DNA of 64,000 bases from CAVQOB01 sp963714325. Its GTDB lineage: Bacteria > Pseudomonadota > Alphaproteobacteria > Rhizobiales > Hyphomicrobiaceae. Positions 9,628-19,237 of this stretch are shown here, piece by piece; position 1 is the first letter of the stretch; every line of letters starts with the position of its first letter. A program made the translations under genes and the position numbers. Location: the NCBI GenBank assembly GCA_963714325.1, contig CAVQOB010000035.1, forward strand, positions 1 to 64,000. Direction: 5' to 3'. Below the pieces are notes generated by a model that was given only the letters and a program-made list of their open reading frames with translations, had not been told where the DNA came from and did not search any database.

Positions 9628-11019
9628 ATGGCAGCTGATATCCTGATCGTCGACGATGAGACGGACATTCGCGAGCTGGTTTCTGGAATTCTCGAGGATG
9701 AAGGGTATCGCCCGCGCCTTGCCCGCGACAGCGATGAAGCCTTGAAGGCCATCGAGGAGCGACGGCCGCAGCTGGTCATCCTCGACATCTGGTTGCAGGG
9801 CAGCCGCCTCGACGGTCTGGAGGTGCTCAACATCATCAAGAAGGCGCATCCCGATCTGCCCGTCGTCATCATTTCCGGCCATGGCAACATCGAGACGGCC
9901 GTGACGGCCATCAAGCGCGGCGCTTACGAGTATATCGAGAAGCCGTTCAAGGCGGACCGACTGCTGCTGGTTGCCATGCGCGCGTTGGAGGCGTCGAAAC
10001 TGCACCGGGAAGTCCGCCAATTGCGCGAACGCTCAGCGGTCAGCTTCGAGATGATCGGCTCGTCGGCGGCCGTCAACCAGTTGCGCGCCTCGCTCGATCG
10101 GGTCGGGCCAACCAACAGCCGCATTCTCATTCGGGGTGCAGCCGGCTCCGGCAAGGAACTGGCAGCGCGCGTGCTGCATGGCAAATCACCGCGCAGTGAC
10201 GGACCGTTTGTCGTCGTCAATGCGGCCGCGATGGCGCCGGACCGCGTTGAAGAGGAATTCTTCGGCACCGAGGACATGACCGGGCCGCGCAAGGTCGGTG
10301 CATTGGAAGAGGCGCACGGCGGCGTCATGTACATTGACGAAGTCGCTGACATGCCGCTTGAGACGCAAGGCAAACTGTTGCGCGTGCTGGTCGAGCAGAA
10401 GTTTCAGCGCGTCGGTGGTGGGCCGAAGGTGTCGGTCGATGTACGCATCATCTCGTCGACCAGCCGGGATCTGGAACGCGAAATGGCCGATGGCCGCTTC
10501 CGTGAGGATCTCTACCACCGCCTCAATGTCGTGCCGTTGCGCGTGCCGGGTCTCGCTGAGCGCCGCGATGATATCCCGGCACTGATCCACTATTTCGTGC
10601 AACAGGTCGCGGCCTCGTCGGGCCTCGCACCGCGCAAGATCGGCGATGACGCCGTGGCGGTGCTGCAGACACATGATTGGCCCGGCAACGTGCGCGAGCT
10701 GCGCAACAACATCGAACGCCTGCTGATCCTCTCGGGCGGCGACGCCGACGCAACCATTACGGCCGATATGCTGCCGCAGGAAATCGGCTCGAACGTGCCG
10801 CTGCCCATGAACGGCGGCGCCGAGCATCTGATGTCGTTGCCGCTGCGCGATGCGCGCGAGATCTTCGAACGCGAGTATCTGCTGGCGCAGATCAACCGCT
10901 TTGGCGGCAACATCTCACGGACCGCAGAATTCGTCGGCATGGAACGGTCGGCACTGCACCGCAAGTTGCGGGCGCTGGGCGTTTCGTCCGAGCAGCGGGC
11001 CGGCGAGATTGCGCGATAA
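9628..11019 (+). CDS. ntrX: Nitrogen regulation response regulator NtrX
   Basis: This 463-residue NtrC-family regulator has a receiver domain with phosphoacceptor Asp53 (VILDIWL), an AAA+ domain (Walker A GAAGSGKE, Walker B VMYIDEVADMP) and a C-terminal Fis-type helix-turn-helix (NISRTAEFVGMERSALHRKL). The GAFTGA loop is missing: the equivalent segment reads EFFGTEDMTGPRKVGALE. That is characteristic of NtrX and argues against direct sigma-54 activation. AGGAGC precedes the ATG and the gene lies 52 bp behind ntrY, so the pair is an operon. In related bacteria NtrYX affects nitrogen metabolism, envelope properties and redox control. Confidence 0.94.
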   Translation: MAADILIVDDETDIRELVSGILEDEGYRPRLARDSDEALKAIEERRPQLVILDIWLQGSRLDGLEVLNIIKKAHPDLPVVIISGHGNIETAVTAIKRGAYEYIEKPFKADRLLLVAMRALEASKLHREVRQLRERSAVSFEMIGSSAAVNQLRASLDRVGPTNSRILIRGAAGSGKELAARVLHGKSPRSDGPFVVVNAAAMAPDRVEEEFFGTEDMTGPRKVGALEEAHGGVMYIDEVADMPLETQGKLLRVLVEQKFQRVGGGPKVSVDVRIISSTSRDLEREMADGRFREDLYHRLNVVPLRVPGLAERRDDIPALIHYFVQQVAASSGLAPRKIGDDAVAVLQTHDWPGNVRELRNNIERLLILSGGDADATITADMLPQEIGSNVPLPMNGGAEHLMSLPLRDAREIFEREYLLAQINRFGGNISRTAEFVGMERSALHRKLRALGVSSEQRAGEIAR

Positions 11020-11036
11020 TAATGCCGCGACGGCGT

Positions 11037-12701
11037 TCAGTCGCTCGCGCTGGATTTTGCAATTCTGCGGCAGGCACTGAACAGGTCCAAGCCCGGTGTC
11101 CGCGTCTTGGTCTCGATGTCGAGCAAGCCGAGCACGGTATGAAAAAGATTGTCGTGGCTGGTCGGCGCCGAGCGACCGGCCATCACACACCCCAAATCGA
11201 GCCCTGACTGTCGCTGAAAGCGGGGCGAAAACCAGGCAAGCATGGGGACTTGCGTTTGTTCTTTAGGGGCAAGTGCATAGGGCATGCCGTGCAGATAGAT
11301 GCCATTCTCTCCGAGTGACTCGCCGTGATCGGAGACATACACCATGGCGGTCTGCCGCCCCTTCGCATCGCTTCGCGCGAGGAGTGAGATCAACTCGGCA
11401 AGGACGTGGTCGGTGTAGGCGATCGTGTTGTCGTAGGCGTTGACGATCAACTCGCGTGTGCATCGGCTGAATTGCGTGTCTTGACAGGCCGGCTTGAAGA
11501 TCTCCCGGTTTTGCGGGTAGCGACGGTAGTAGGCGGGGCCGTGGCTGCCCATCATGTGCAACACGAGCACGGCGTCACCCGTCTGACCGTCAATCCATGG
11601 ATCAAGGTCGCTCAACAGGTTTTCGTCGAGGGGATCATTGAGTTCGGGATGCTTGTGCGGGCCATCGACAACGCTCTCAGTGCTCACCCGCGCGCAGACA
11701 CCCTTGCACCCCCCTTGATTGTCCCGCCAGCGGACTGTGACGCCGGCATGCTTGAGGACATCGAGCAGCCCTTCCCGACGGGCGGAAGCATATTGATCAA
11801 AATCCCTCCGCCCAATCCCGGAAAACATGCAGGGGACGGAGTAGGCGGTCGCCGTGCCACAAGACGTGGAACTCGAATAGGCGACAAGCCCGGGAATGGC
11901 GGCAAGGCGAGGGTTCGTCGGCCGCTCATATCCTAGCAGCGAGAAGTTTTGCGCGCGCGCTGTTTCACCGACGACAACAACGACCAATTTGCGCGACGAC
12001 AGCGGCGCTTGGGTGGGGGTGGCGATCTTGCGCGCATCCCGGCCGATCGGCTCGATGGGAATCGCGTTCGTTGCCACAGACCGGCGCGCGTGCGTGACGG
12101 CGCCGGCGATAGCGCTATAGGGTGCGAGCTTCAAGCGCAGCACATTGTGTTCGCGAAAGACCGATGTGATGTTCATTATGAAGGGGTACGTGACAATCAG
12201 CATGGCCGCGACAAGTGCCGCGCAACTGATCGCCTTGAAGCGAAGTTCCGACCAGAATGGCCGGGGGCTGATGGTCAGTCGCGTCAGGAGAACGATCGGG
12301 ACAACAGCGAATGCCAGCACAAAACCGATCGAGCGTGGGGTGACGAGGTCCCGTGCCTCCGGGCCATTGGTCTCCAACATGTTCCGGATCATTTCGGCAT
12401 TGAAGACGATGCCGTATTCGAGCATCGGATGGCTCGTCATCGCCGCCAGCAAGAGCATCACGGCGGCGACAGGCTTGAACAACCATCGTGAGGCGAAGGC
12501 ACCGAGGAACAGCGCAAAGAGGGCGATCAAATCGAAAACGACGACCAGCAGAAACGCCCATTCATACAAGGTCCTAGGCGAAACACTGGTATAGAGATGG
12601 CGCAGGAACGGGATGTTCAACGCCAACACGCCGTAGCCGGCGATCAGCCAGGCAGCCGTTTCCGGTCTCAGCGTCCAACGTGGCAGTGTCCAGCGTGGCA
12701 T
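11037..12701 (-). CDS. eptA: Phosphoethanolamine-lipid A transferase (EptA/PmrC type)
   Basis: The 554-residue protein has five N-terminal hydrophobic segments (within residues 12-180) followed by a periplasmic alkaline-phosphatase-fold domain. Visible active-site elements are VGETARAQNFSLLGY, the nucleophile-threonine region SCGTATAYSVPCMFSG, SDHGESLGENGIYLHG and SHDN. Cysteines placed for disulfides (CKGVC, CQDTQFSRC) match the family. EptA moves phosphoethanolamine from phosphatidylethanolamine to lipid A at the outer face of the inner membrane, lowering negative charge and cationic-peptide binding. AGGGGG precedes the ATG. The gene converges on ntrX, 17 bp away. Confidence 0.92.
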   Translation of the reverse strand: MPRWTLPRWTLRPETAAWLIAGYGVLALNIPFLRHLYTSVSPRTLYEWAFLLVVVFDLIALFALFLGAFASRWLFKPVAAVMLLLAAMTSHPMLEYGIVFNAEMIRNMLETNGPEARDLVTPRSIGFVLAFAVVPIVLLTRLTISPRPFWSELRFKAISCAALVAAMLIVTYPFIMNITSVFREHNVLRLKLAPYSAIAGAVTHARRSVATNAIPIEPIGRDARKIATPTQAPLSSRKLVVVVVGETARAQNFSLLGYERPTNPRLAAIPGLVAYSSSTSCGTATAYSVPCMFSGIGRRDFDQYASARREGLLDVLKHAGVTVRWRDNQGGCKGVCARVSTESVVDGPHKHPELNDPLDENLLSDLDPWIDGQTGDAVLVLHMMGSHGPAYYRRYPQNREIFKPACQDTQFSRCTRELIVNAYDNTIAYTDHVLAELISLLARSDAKGRQTAMVYVSDHGESLGENGIYLHGMPYALAPKEQTQVPMLAWFSPRFQRQSGLDLGCVMAGRSAPTSHDNLFHTVLGLLDIETKTRTPGLDLFSACRRIAKSSASD

Positions 12702-12876
12702 TCAGTCCCCCTGTTGCAGCCACACCCACTCGCGCATGCACCTGAAGATGCCACGAATTCCGACTGGCTTGCTAGCGTCTATTCGCCTAAATTGTGGCCG
12801 AACGGTAGTCAACGTGATGGCCGTTACCGGACACACTGCCGCTCTCCCCGATTCCTGCCAACCCATTGAGTTTCTT

Positions 12877-13740
12877 GTGGCAAAAATCATCTACGTCAAT
12901 GGCCGTTATTTGCCCTGGGCTAACGCGCAGGTGCATGCCGAGGATCGCGGCTTTCAGTTTGGCGATGCGGTTTACGAGGTCTGCGAAGTCAGGGATGGGC
13001 GTCTGATCGACGAGACGCGGCACATGGCGCGGCTTGAGCGCTCTTTGACGGAACTGAAGATCCCGCTGCCCATGACCGCCGCCGCCTGGGCCCGCGTCAT
13101 CCGCGAGACGATCCGGCGCAACCGGGTCAGCATGGGGGTTGTCTATCTGCAGGTCTCGCGCGGCGCACGCCCACGCGAGTTTTTGTTTTCCGAGGCGACC
13201 AACTTGACGCCAACGGTCGTCTGCCTGGCCCGGTCGGTCGCGCCAGAGAAGGCCAATGCCGGCGCCAAGGGCATCACGGTGCGCACCATGCCCGATATGC
13301 GCTGGGGGCGTTGTGATATCAAGACGGTGATGCTGCTGCCGGCGTCGATGGCCAAGGAATTGGCCAAGGAGATCGGCGCCAAGGAAGCCTGGCTCGTCGA
13401 CGACAAAGGGCTCGTGACAGAAGGCGCATCGTCCAATGCCTGGATCATCGACAAAGAGCAACGCCTGATCACGCGGGGCTGCGATCACGGGATTCTGCGC
13501 GGCGTGACACGGACCACGCTGATCGATGTGCTCAAGAAAGAAGGCTTGGAACTGGTCGAGCGGCCCTTCACAGTGGCCGAGGCCAAGGCCGCCAAGGAAG
13601 CCTTCGTGACCTCCGCAACCAGCATTGTGACACCGGTGACCCGGATTGACGACACGCCGATCGGGAATGGCGGGCCGGGCGTGATTGCGAGCCGGCTCCG
13701 GGAGATTTTCCACGACTTTGCCGAACGTGCAGCACCCTGA
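12877..13740 (+). CDS. dat: D-amino-acid aminotransferase (branched-chain aminotransferase-like class IV PLP enzyme)
   Basis: Starting at the GTG at 12877 gives 287 residues, the usual Dat length; the open frame reaches back to 12736 but the extra residues are not family-like. Class IV features are YVNGRYLPWANAQVHAEDRG near the N-terminus, the PLP-lysine context WGRCDIKTVMLL (Lys is the Schiff-base residue) and the cofactor-phosphate region EGASSNAWII. The enzyme exchanges D-amino acids with 2-oxoacids, supplying D-glutamate or D-alanine for peptidoglycan. It precedes hfq and ends in a terminator-like hairpin. Confidence 0.85.
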   Translation: MAKIIYVNGRYLPWANAQVHAEDRGFQFGDAVYEVCEVRDGRLIDETRHMARLERSLTELKIPLPMTAAAWARVIRETIRRNRVSMGVVYLQVSRGARPREFLFSEATNLTPTVVCLARSVAPEKANAGAKGITVRTMPDMRWGRCDIKTVMLLPASMAKELAKEIGAKEAWLVDDKGLVTEGASSNAWIIDKEQRLITRGCDHGILRGVTRTTLIDVLKKEGLELVERPFTVAEAKAAKEAFVTSATSIVTPVTRIDDTPIGNGGPGVIASRLREIFHDFAERAAP

Positions 13741-13748
13741 TCGAAAAC

Positions 13749-13765
13749 CGCCCATTTTTTGGGCG
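13749..13765 (+). terminator. Terminator-like hairpin after the aminotransferase gene
   Basis: A 6-bp stem CGCCCA/TGGGCG with a T5 loop follows the aminotransferase stop codon by 8 bp and is followed by TTTA. The stem is short and the U-tract weak. A -35-like TTGACA at 13772-13777 just after it probably belongs to the hfq promoter, though no convincing -10 is visible. Confidence 0.5.
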
Positions 13766-13886
13766 TTTAGCTTGACAAAAGGAAAATTCTTTTACCTCCC
13801 AGACGGAATCTGCCACTGTCACGCCAGCAGCGGGGTGTTTTTCGCAGTCCCGCCGCATCGACAACAACAATGCGGGACAATAAAAA

Positions 13887-14135
13887 ATGGCAGCCGAACG
13901 CGTGCAAAGCCTTCAGGACAAGTTCCTGAACCACGTCCGTAAGGAAAAGACGTCTCTGACGATCTTTCTCATCAACGGCGTCAAACTGCAGGGGATTGTT
14001 ACCTGGTTCGACAATTTCTGTGTCTTGTTGCGACGTGACGGCCACTCGCAGCTCGTCTACAAGCATGCGATCTCCACCATCATGCCGGGAACGCCGGTCC
14101 ACTTGATGGATGGCGAGCCAGGCGACGGGCAATAG
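13887..14135 (+). CDS. hfq: RNA chaperone Hfq
   Basis: This 82-residue Sm-fold protein forms a hexameric ring that pairs small RNAs with mRNAs. The Sm1 segment (LQDKFLNHVRKEKTSLTIFLINGVKL, split here over residues 9-34) and the Sm2 signature YKHAISTIMP are clear. The distal-face and lateral residues typical of alphaproteobacterial Hfq are present, and the C-terminal tail is short as usual in this class. It is followed by hflX with a 26-bp overlap, the conserved hfq-hflX arrangement. Confidence 0.97.
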   Translation: MAAERVQSLQDKFLNHVRKEKTSLTIFLINGVKLQGIVTWFDNFCVLLRRDGHSQLVYKHAISTIMPGTPVHLMDGEPGDGQ

Positions 14136-15576
14136 GGTTAGCGTCACGACCGACGAGCAGGATAAGACACGCCGGCAACGGCGCAAGGAGCGCGTCAACC
14201 GCGACTACGATGGTGCGGCCACCGAAGCGCGCCGCGTCGGTACGCGTGCGCTTGTACTGGTCCCGCAGCCACCGCGGGGGCGACGCTTCACGTCGACGTC
14301 TGAACAGAACAAGGATACGCCAGAGCCGCCACCGCTGCATTCACCGGAGGACCGGCTTGCAGAAGCCGTGGGGCTCGCCGTCGCTATCGAGCTTGATGTT
14401 CGTGACAGCGTGATCATTCCGCTCAGTGAGCCGCGCCCGGCGACCCTGCTCGGGTCAGGTAAGGTCGAGGAAGTCGGCAAACTCGTCGCGGAACACGAGA
14501 TCACCGTCACGGTCGTCGATTATACGCTGTCACCCATTCAACAACGTAACTTGGAGCGTGCTTGGAACTGCAAGGTTCTCGATCGCACTGGATTGATCCT
14601 CGAGATTTTTGGCCGCCGCGCCCGCACGCGAGAAGGCCGACTGCAGGTCGAGTTGGCACATCTGTCCTACCAGAAGAGCCGGTTGGTAAGGGCCTGGACG
14701 CATTTGGAGCGCCAGCGCGGCGGCGCCGGATTTTTAGGCGGTCCAGGCGAAGCACAGAAGGAGCTCGATCGCCGGATCATCCAGGACAAGATCGACGCCA
14801 TCAAAAAGGAACTCGAGCAGGTCGTGCGAACGCGCGAGCTGCATCGGGCCGGCCGGCGCAAGGTTCCCTATCCGGTCGTCGCCATCGTCGGGTACACCAA
14901 CGCCGGCAAGTCGACGCTGTTCAATCGGCTCACCGGCGCCGGCGTCCTGGCGGAGGATCAAGTATTCGCGACGCTTGATCCGACGATGCGAGAAGTACGC
15001 TTGGCGGGTGGCCGTCGCATCATCCTGTCGGATACGGTCGGTTTCATCTCGGATCTACCGACGTCGCTGGTCGCGGCGTTCCGTGCGACTCTCGAAGAGG
15101 TCATCGAAGCCGATCTCGTGCTGCACGTCCGCGATATCAGTCACGCCGAGAGCGGGGCACAGCGCGCCGACGTCGAAGCGGTGCTGCGCGATCTCGGGAT
15201 CGACGTGCGACTGGCCGCCTCCAATGTGTTGGAGGTCTGGAACAAGATCGATCGTCTCGATGCCGACGCCCGCGTGGGTCTACAACTCGAACGCGCCCGC
15301 GACGAGAGCCAGCCGATCGCCGTCTCAGCGGTTACCGGCGAGGCGATCGACACGCTGTTGTCAGCGATCGATGCGCGGCTCGGCGAACACGACGAGGTTG
15401 TCGATGTCGAGGTTGGACACGCCTCAGGCAAACTGATGCATTGGCTGCATGAGAACACCGACGTCGTCGAACGGACAGCGCTGGAGAGTGGCGTGATGAG
15501 TTATCGCGTCCGCATCACCGCCGACAAAAAGCCGCGTCTGGACCATCAGATCCGGATCGCCAATGGCGCGCGATAA
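14110..15576 (+). CDS. hflX: Ribosome-associated GTPase HflX
   Basis: The 488-residue protein has the HflX N-terminal nucleotide-binding domain (ATLLGSGKVEEV, VVDYTLSPIQQRNLE), a coiled linker with the conserved GGPGEAQKELDRR and a TRAFAC GTPase domain: G1 GYTNAGKSTLFN, G3 DTVGFISDLP and the G4-like NKID. HflX splits stalled or hibernating ribosomes. The ATG overlaps the 3' end of hfq by 26 bp and there is no other start codon nearby, so translation is probably coupled. The N-terminal 40 residues are basic and poorly conserved, so the exact start is uncertain. Confidence 0.94.
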   Translation: MASQATGNRVSVTTDEQDKTRRQRRKERVNRDYDGAATEARRVGTRALVLVPQPPRGRRFTSTSEQNKDTPEPPPLHSPEDRLAEAVGLAVAIELDVRDSVIIPLSEPRPATLLGSGKVEEVGKLVAEHEITVTVVDYTLSPIQQRNLERAWNCKVLDRTGLILEIFGRRARTREGRLQVELAHLSYQKSRLVRAWTHLERQRGGAGFLGGPGEAQKELDRRIIQDKIDAIKKELEQVVRTRELHRAGRRKVPYPVVAIVGYTNAGKSTLFNRLTGAGVLAEDQVFATLDPTMREVRLAGGRRIILSDTVGFISDLPTSLVAAFRATLEEVIEADLVLHVRDISHAESGAQRADVEAVLRDLGIDVRLAASNVLEVWNKIDRLDADARVGLQLERARDESQPIAVSAVTGEAIDTLLSAIDARLGEHDEVVDVEVGHASGKLMHWLHENTDVVERTALESGVMSYRVRITADKKPRLDHQIRIANGAR

Positions 15577-16480
15577 CGCGTCGGCTGCGACCAGCAACCT
15601 TGCCTCCGCCGCCCGGACCCGCGCCGGCATTGCCCTCATGCTGGTGGCGATGCTGGCCTTTGCCGTCATGGACGGGCTTTCCAAGTCATTGACGGCGACG
15701 TTGCCGATCACGCAGATCATGTGGACGCGGCAGATCGTGTTCGCGGCCATCGCGGTGTTCTGGTTTTGGCGACCGGGGCTGGCGCGGGCCCTGGCGACAA
15801 CGCGGCCCTGGCTGCAGGGGAGCCGCGCGCTGTTGCTGATCATCGAAAGTGCGTTCTTCATCACCGCCTTCAAGTTCCTCCCCCTCGCCGACGTCCACGC
15901 CATCGCGGCTTCGACGCCGTTGTTCGTTGTCGCGTTGTCGGTTCCCTTCCTCGGCGAAAAAATCGGTCCACGGCGCGCGTTGGCGATCCTCATGGGGCTG
16001 GCCGGGGTGCTCATTATCGTCCGGCCAGGGTTTGTCGTGTTGTCCTGGCCGATGCTGATCGCGCTCGCTGGCGCGGCACTTTGGGCCGTCTATCAGATCA
16101 TGGTCCGCTTGCTCGCGCGCACTGATAGCGGCGACACCATGTGGGTTTGGAACGCGCTGGTTGGCCTCGCAGTGACTTCGGCGGTTGGCCCGTGGCATTG
16201 GACCGCGCCCGATGCCGCGAGTTGGACCATGCTGCTCGTCGTCGCGATGCTCGGCGCCGGCGCGCATATCGCCATGATCAAGGCGATCACGCTGGCCGCG
16301 CCGGTGATCCTACAACCCTTCAGCTATGCGCTTTTTGTCTTTGCCGTCGTCGTTGGTTACCTGATGTTTGGCGACGTGCCGGATCGCTATACGATGACCG
16401 GGTCGGTGCTGATCATCGCCAGCGGACTGTATGCCTGGTACCGCGAGCGCGTGCTGGCGCAAGCGGCGGCGCGCGCGTAG
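15563..16480 (+). CDS. DMT-superfamily (EamA) membrane transporter
   Basis: The 305-residue polytopic protein has about ten hydrophobic segments in two EamA repeats, starting with ALMLVAMLAFAVMDGLSKSL and ending ...YRERVLAQAAARA. Members export amino acids or other metabolites, but the substrate cannot be read from the sequence. The start overlaps the end of hflX by 14 bp, so it is probably the last gene of the hfq-hflX transcript. Confidence 0.85.
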   Translation: MARDNASAATSNLASAARTRAGIALMLVAMLAFAVMDGLSKSLTATLPITQIMWTRQIVFAAIAVFWFWRPGLARALATTRPWLQGSRALLLIIESAFFITAFKFLPLADVHAIAASTPLFVVALSVPFLGEKIGPRRALAILMGLAGVLIIVRPGFVVLSWPMLIALAGAALWAVYQIMVRLLARTDSGDTMWVWNALVGLAVTSAVGPWHWTAPDAASWTMLLVVAMLGAGAHIAMIKAITLAAPVILQPFSYALFVFAVVVGYLMFGDVPDRYTMTGSVLIIASGLYAWYRERVLAQAAARA

Positions 16481-16534
16481 ACTGACGCTGCAATCAATAT
16501 TGCAATCTGATCTCCAGGTGTCGGGAGACGGTCG

Positions 16535-17767
16535 ATGACGGCGCAAGTCCAGCAAACCCAATGCTGCATTGCCGGCGGCGGCCCCGCAGGTTTGATGCTT
16601 GGACTGCTGCTGGCACGGTCCGGTGTCCGCGTCACAGTGCTTGAAAAGCATGCTGATTTCCTGCGCGATTTTCGTGGCGACACCATCCATCCTTCGACGA
16701 TGGACGTGATGGCGGAGCTCGGGTTTCTCGATGAATTCCTGCAGCTGCCGCATCAACCCGTCACCCATTTGACCGCGCAATTCGGCGCCGAACGCATTCG
16801 CCTCGCCGGCTTTGAGCATTTGCCGACGGCAGCCAAATTCATCGCGATGATGCCGCAATGGGACTTCCTGAACTTTCTGGCGGACAAGGCGCGTGCCTAT
16901 CCCAATTTCACTTTAATGATGCGCACCGAAGCGACAGAGCTGTTGGTTGAGCAGGGCCGTGTGCAGGGAATCCGCACCGTGTCGCCCGGTGGACCATGCG
17001 TCATCAATGCCGACCTCGTCGTCGCCGCGGACGGACGCCAGTCGGTGCTGCGCGATCAGTCCGGACTTGCTGTCGACGATTTTGGCGCGCCGATGGATGT
17101 TTTGTGGTTCCACTTGTCCCGGCAACCCGGCGACACTTCGGAAACGCAGGCCCGGTTCGACGCCGGCCGGATCTTTATCATGCTGCATCGCGGTGACTAC
17201 TGGCAGTGTGCCGCTGTCATTGCAAAAGGCGCGAACGAGCGCGTGCGGGCGGCCGGGATCACAGCTTTTCAGCAGTCGTTAGCGGCCATGCTGCCGATCG
17301 ATCCGACCCGTGCCAGCGAGATCCAAAGCTGGGACCAGGTCAAGCTGCTGACCGTGCAAGTAAACCGCTTGCAGCGGTGGTGGCGCGACGGCCTGCTGTG
17401 CATTGGCGATGCCGCACATGCGATGTCGCCGGTCGCGGGCGTTGGCGTGAACCTCGCCGTGCAAGATGCAGTGGCGGCGGCCAACATTCTCGCAGAGCCA
17501 CTCCGGCAGGGGCAGGTCACGAGCGCAAATCTCGCGGCCGTCGAGCGCCGACGAGCATGGCCAACGCGCGTGACGCAGCGATTGCAATTGCTGATTCAAA
17601 ATACAATCATCACAACGGCGTTGTCGCAGACCACACCGATTCGACCGCCATTGGCGATGCGGATTCTGACGGGCGTGCCGCTGCTGAACCGGCTGCCGGC
17701 GCGACTGATCGGGATGGGCATCCGCCCCGAACATGTACAGACACAGGTTTGGCGTGGTCCGACGTGA
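16535..17767 (+). CDS. FAD-dependent aromatic-type monooxygenase (PHBH fold)
   Basis: This 410-residue flavoprotein has the dinucleotide-binding GGGPAGLMLGLLLARSG at the N-terminus, a DG motif (VVAADGRQSVLRDQ) and the FAD-ribityl GD motif LLCIGDAAHAMSPVAGVG. These define group A flavin monooxygenases such as p-hydroxybenzoate hydroxylase. An FRGDTIHPSTMDVM segment near residue 45 is seen in several rhizobial members. Neighbouring genes do not reveal a pathway, so the substrate is unknown. GGGAGACGGTCG precedes the ATG. Confidence 0.85.
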   Translation: MTAQVQQTQCCIAGGGPAGLMLGLLLARSGVRVTVLEKHADFLRDFRGDTIHPSTMDVMAELGFLDEFLQLPHQPVTHLTAQFGAERIRLAGFEHLPTAAKFIAMMPQWDFLNFLADKARAYPNFTLMMRTEATELLVEQGRVQGIRTVSPGGPCVINADLVVAADGRQSVLRDQSGLAVDDFGAPMDVLWFHLSRQPGDTSETQARFDAGRIFIMLHRGDYWQCAAVIAKGANERVRAAGITAFQQSLAAMLPIDPTRASEIQSWDQVKLLTVQVNRLQRWWRDGLLCIGDAAHAMSPVAGVGVNLAVQDAVAAANILAEPLRQGQVTSANLAAVERRRAWPTRVTQRLQLLIQNTIITTALSQTTPIRPPLAMRILTGVPLLNRLPARLIGMGIRPEHVQTQVWRGPT

Positions 17768-17818
17768 TGTGTGTCGGGTCGGGTCCGGTCGGGCTCAAGT
17801 GGGAACGGGGAGATTGCG

Positions 17819-18217
17819 ATGGTTGGCAGTGTGACGGTATCGCTGATGTATGGCGCGCTGCTGGGCGTCGTCGGGTTCATTCTGCAGTGTCTGGTCGGGC
17901 CGCTGCGGGGTCGCCACAACGTGTCGTTGGAACACGGCGGTCACAAGGACCTCAACGAAGCCATTCGCCGGCACGCCAATTGGGCGGAGAATGTTCCCTA
18001 CCTCGTCCTGATGATGGCGCTGTGCGAGATCAGCGGCACACCGAAGGCATGGCTGCATGCGCTGGGCCTGCTGCTGCTGGCCAGCCGCATCATTCATCCA
18101 ATCGGCATCGATGCCAATCGGATGGCGCATCCGCTGCGGATCGTCGGTATGGCCGGAACCGTGTTCGCAACCGTCGGCGTGATCGGCACCGCGCTGTATC
18201 AGGTCTTTGTTCGCTGA
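17819..18217 (+). CDS. MAPEG-family membrane protein
   Basis: The start at 17819 has GGGGAG 8 nt upstream and gives 132 residues with four hydrophobic segments. Family residues are visible in RGRHNVSLEHGG, the LNEAIRRHANWAENVP stretch that lines the glutathione site in MAPEG enzymes, and ASRIIHPIGIDAN. Bacterial members are glutathione-dependent membrane proteins of mostly unknown substrate. It lies 51 bp behind the monooxygenase and is probably cotranscribed. Confidence 0.85.
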   Translation: MVGSVTVSLMYGALLGVVGFILQCLVGPLRGRHNVSLEHGGHKDLNEAIRRHANWAENVPYLVLMMALCEISGTPKAWLHALGLLLLASRIIHPIGIDANRMAHPLRIVGMAGTVFATVGVIGTALYQVFVR

Positions 18218-18226
18218 TTGCGAGCG

Positions 18227-19117
18227 TTAAGAGCGCTCGCGAACCTTGGCCTCGTCCCAGAGCGCATCCATCTCGGCGAGGTCGGACTGGGCGGGTGTAC
18301 GGCCCTGATCGGCGAGGCGTTGCTCGATGTGCGCAAAGCGGCGCGCGAATTTCTGATTGGCGCCGCGGAGTGCGGCCTCCGGATCGAGCTGCAGGTGGCG
18401 TGCGACATTGGTCATGACGAACAAGAGGTCGCCGAATTCCTCTTCGATCTTGGCGCGATCGGGGGGGACTGGGCCAGCGCCCGCGGTGGCGGCCGGGCGC
18501 ACCACCGCTTCGAGTTCGCCGAGTTCCTCACGCATCTTGTCGAAGACAGGAGCCAGCGACGGCCAGTCAAAGCCGACGCGGGCGGCTTTGTCCTGCAACT
18601 TGATGGCGCGCGTCAAAGCGGGCAGGCCGAGCGGAACATCAGCCAGCAGGGAAGGGGGGTGGGCATTGATCGCGGGAGCATCGGCTCCGTGGCGGGCAAG
18701 CCGCGCGCGCTCCGCGGCCTTCTGCGCTTTTTCCTCAGCCTTGATCGTTTCCCAAAAGTCCTTGGCGACGCCAGCCGTGCGCGCAGCCTGATCGCCGAAC
18801 ACATGCGGGTGGCGGCGGATCATTTTCTGCGTCACCGCCAGCACGACGTCACCAAAGGCAAAGGCGTTCTCCTCCTCCGCCAACCGCGCGTGATAGACAA
18901 CCTGCAACAGCAGATCGCCCAACTCGTCCTTGAGATCGGCGCGATCGCCGCGCGCGATGGCATCAGCCACCTCATAGGCTTCCTCGATGGTGTAAGGCGC
19001 GATGGTCGCGAAGGTCTGTTCGAGGTCCCAGGGGCAGCCCGTGACGGGGGTGCGTAACCCCGCCATGATGGCGATCAAGCCGGCGATGTCGCGGGAGGGT
19101 TTGGGTGTTTCGCTCAT
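18227..19117 (-). CDS. mazG: Nucleoside triphosphate pyrophosphohydrolase MazG
   Basis: The 296-residue protein contains two MazG domains. The first shows CPWDLEQTFATIAPYTIEEAYE and LKDELGDLLLQVVYHA; the second shows REELGELEAVV and IEEEFGDLLFVMTNVARHL, the EExxE...ExxD metal-binding pattern. It hydrolyses (d)NTPs to monophosphates and house-cleans aberrant nucleotides or ppGpp. The ATG at 19117 has GGAG 5 nt upstream; the open frame extends 33 codons further without support. It converges on the MAPEG gene. In this order mazG is commonly near hflX, as here. Confidence 0.94.
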   Translation of the reverse strand: MSETPKPSRDIAGLIAIMAGLRTPVTGCPWDLEQTFATIAPYTIEEAYEVADAIARGDRADLKDELGDLLLQVVYHARLAEEENAFAFGDVVLAVTQKMIRRHPHVFGDQAARTAGVAKDFWETIKAEEKAQKAAERARLARHGADAPAINAHPPSLLADVPLGLPALTRAIKLQDKAARVGFDWPSLAPVFDKMREELGELEAVVRPAATAGAGPVPPDRAKIEEEFGDLLFVMTNVARHLQLDPEAALRGANQKFARRFAHIEQRLADQGRTPAQSDLAEMDALWDEAKVRERS

Positions 19118-19237
19118 GCCACTCCATAGCGCGCGATCAGCGGAAGCTAAAGACCTATGCGTGGACCGGGAATTGCCGAACCTGGCGCCACACGGATAAC
19201 ATGCGGCGAAAGGCATGCGAGTCTCAACAGGGGTGCA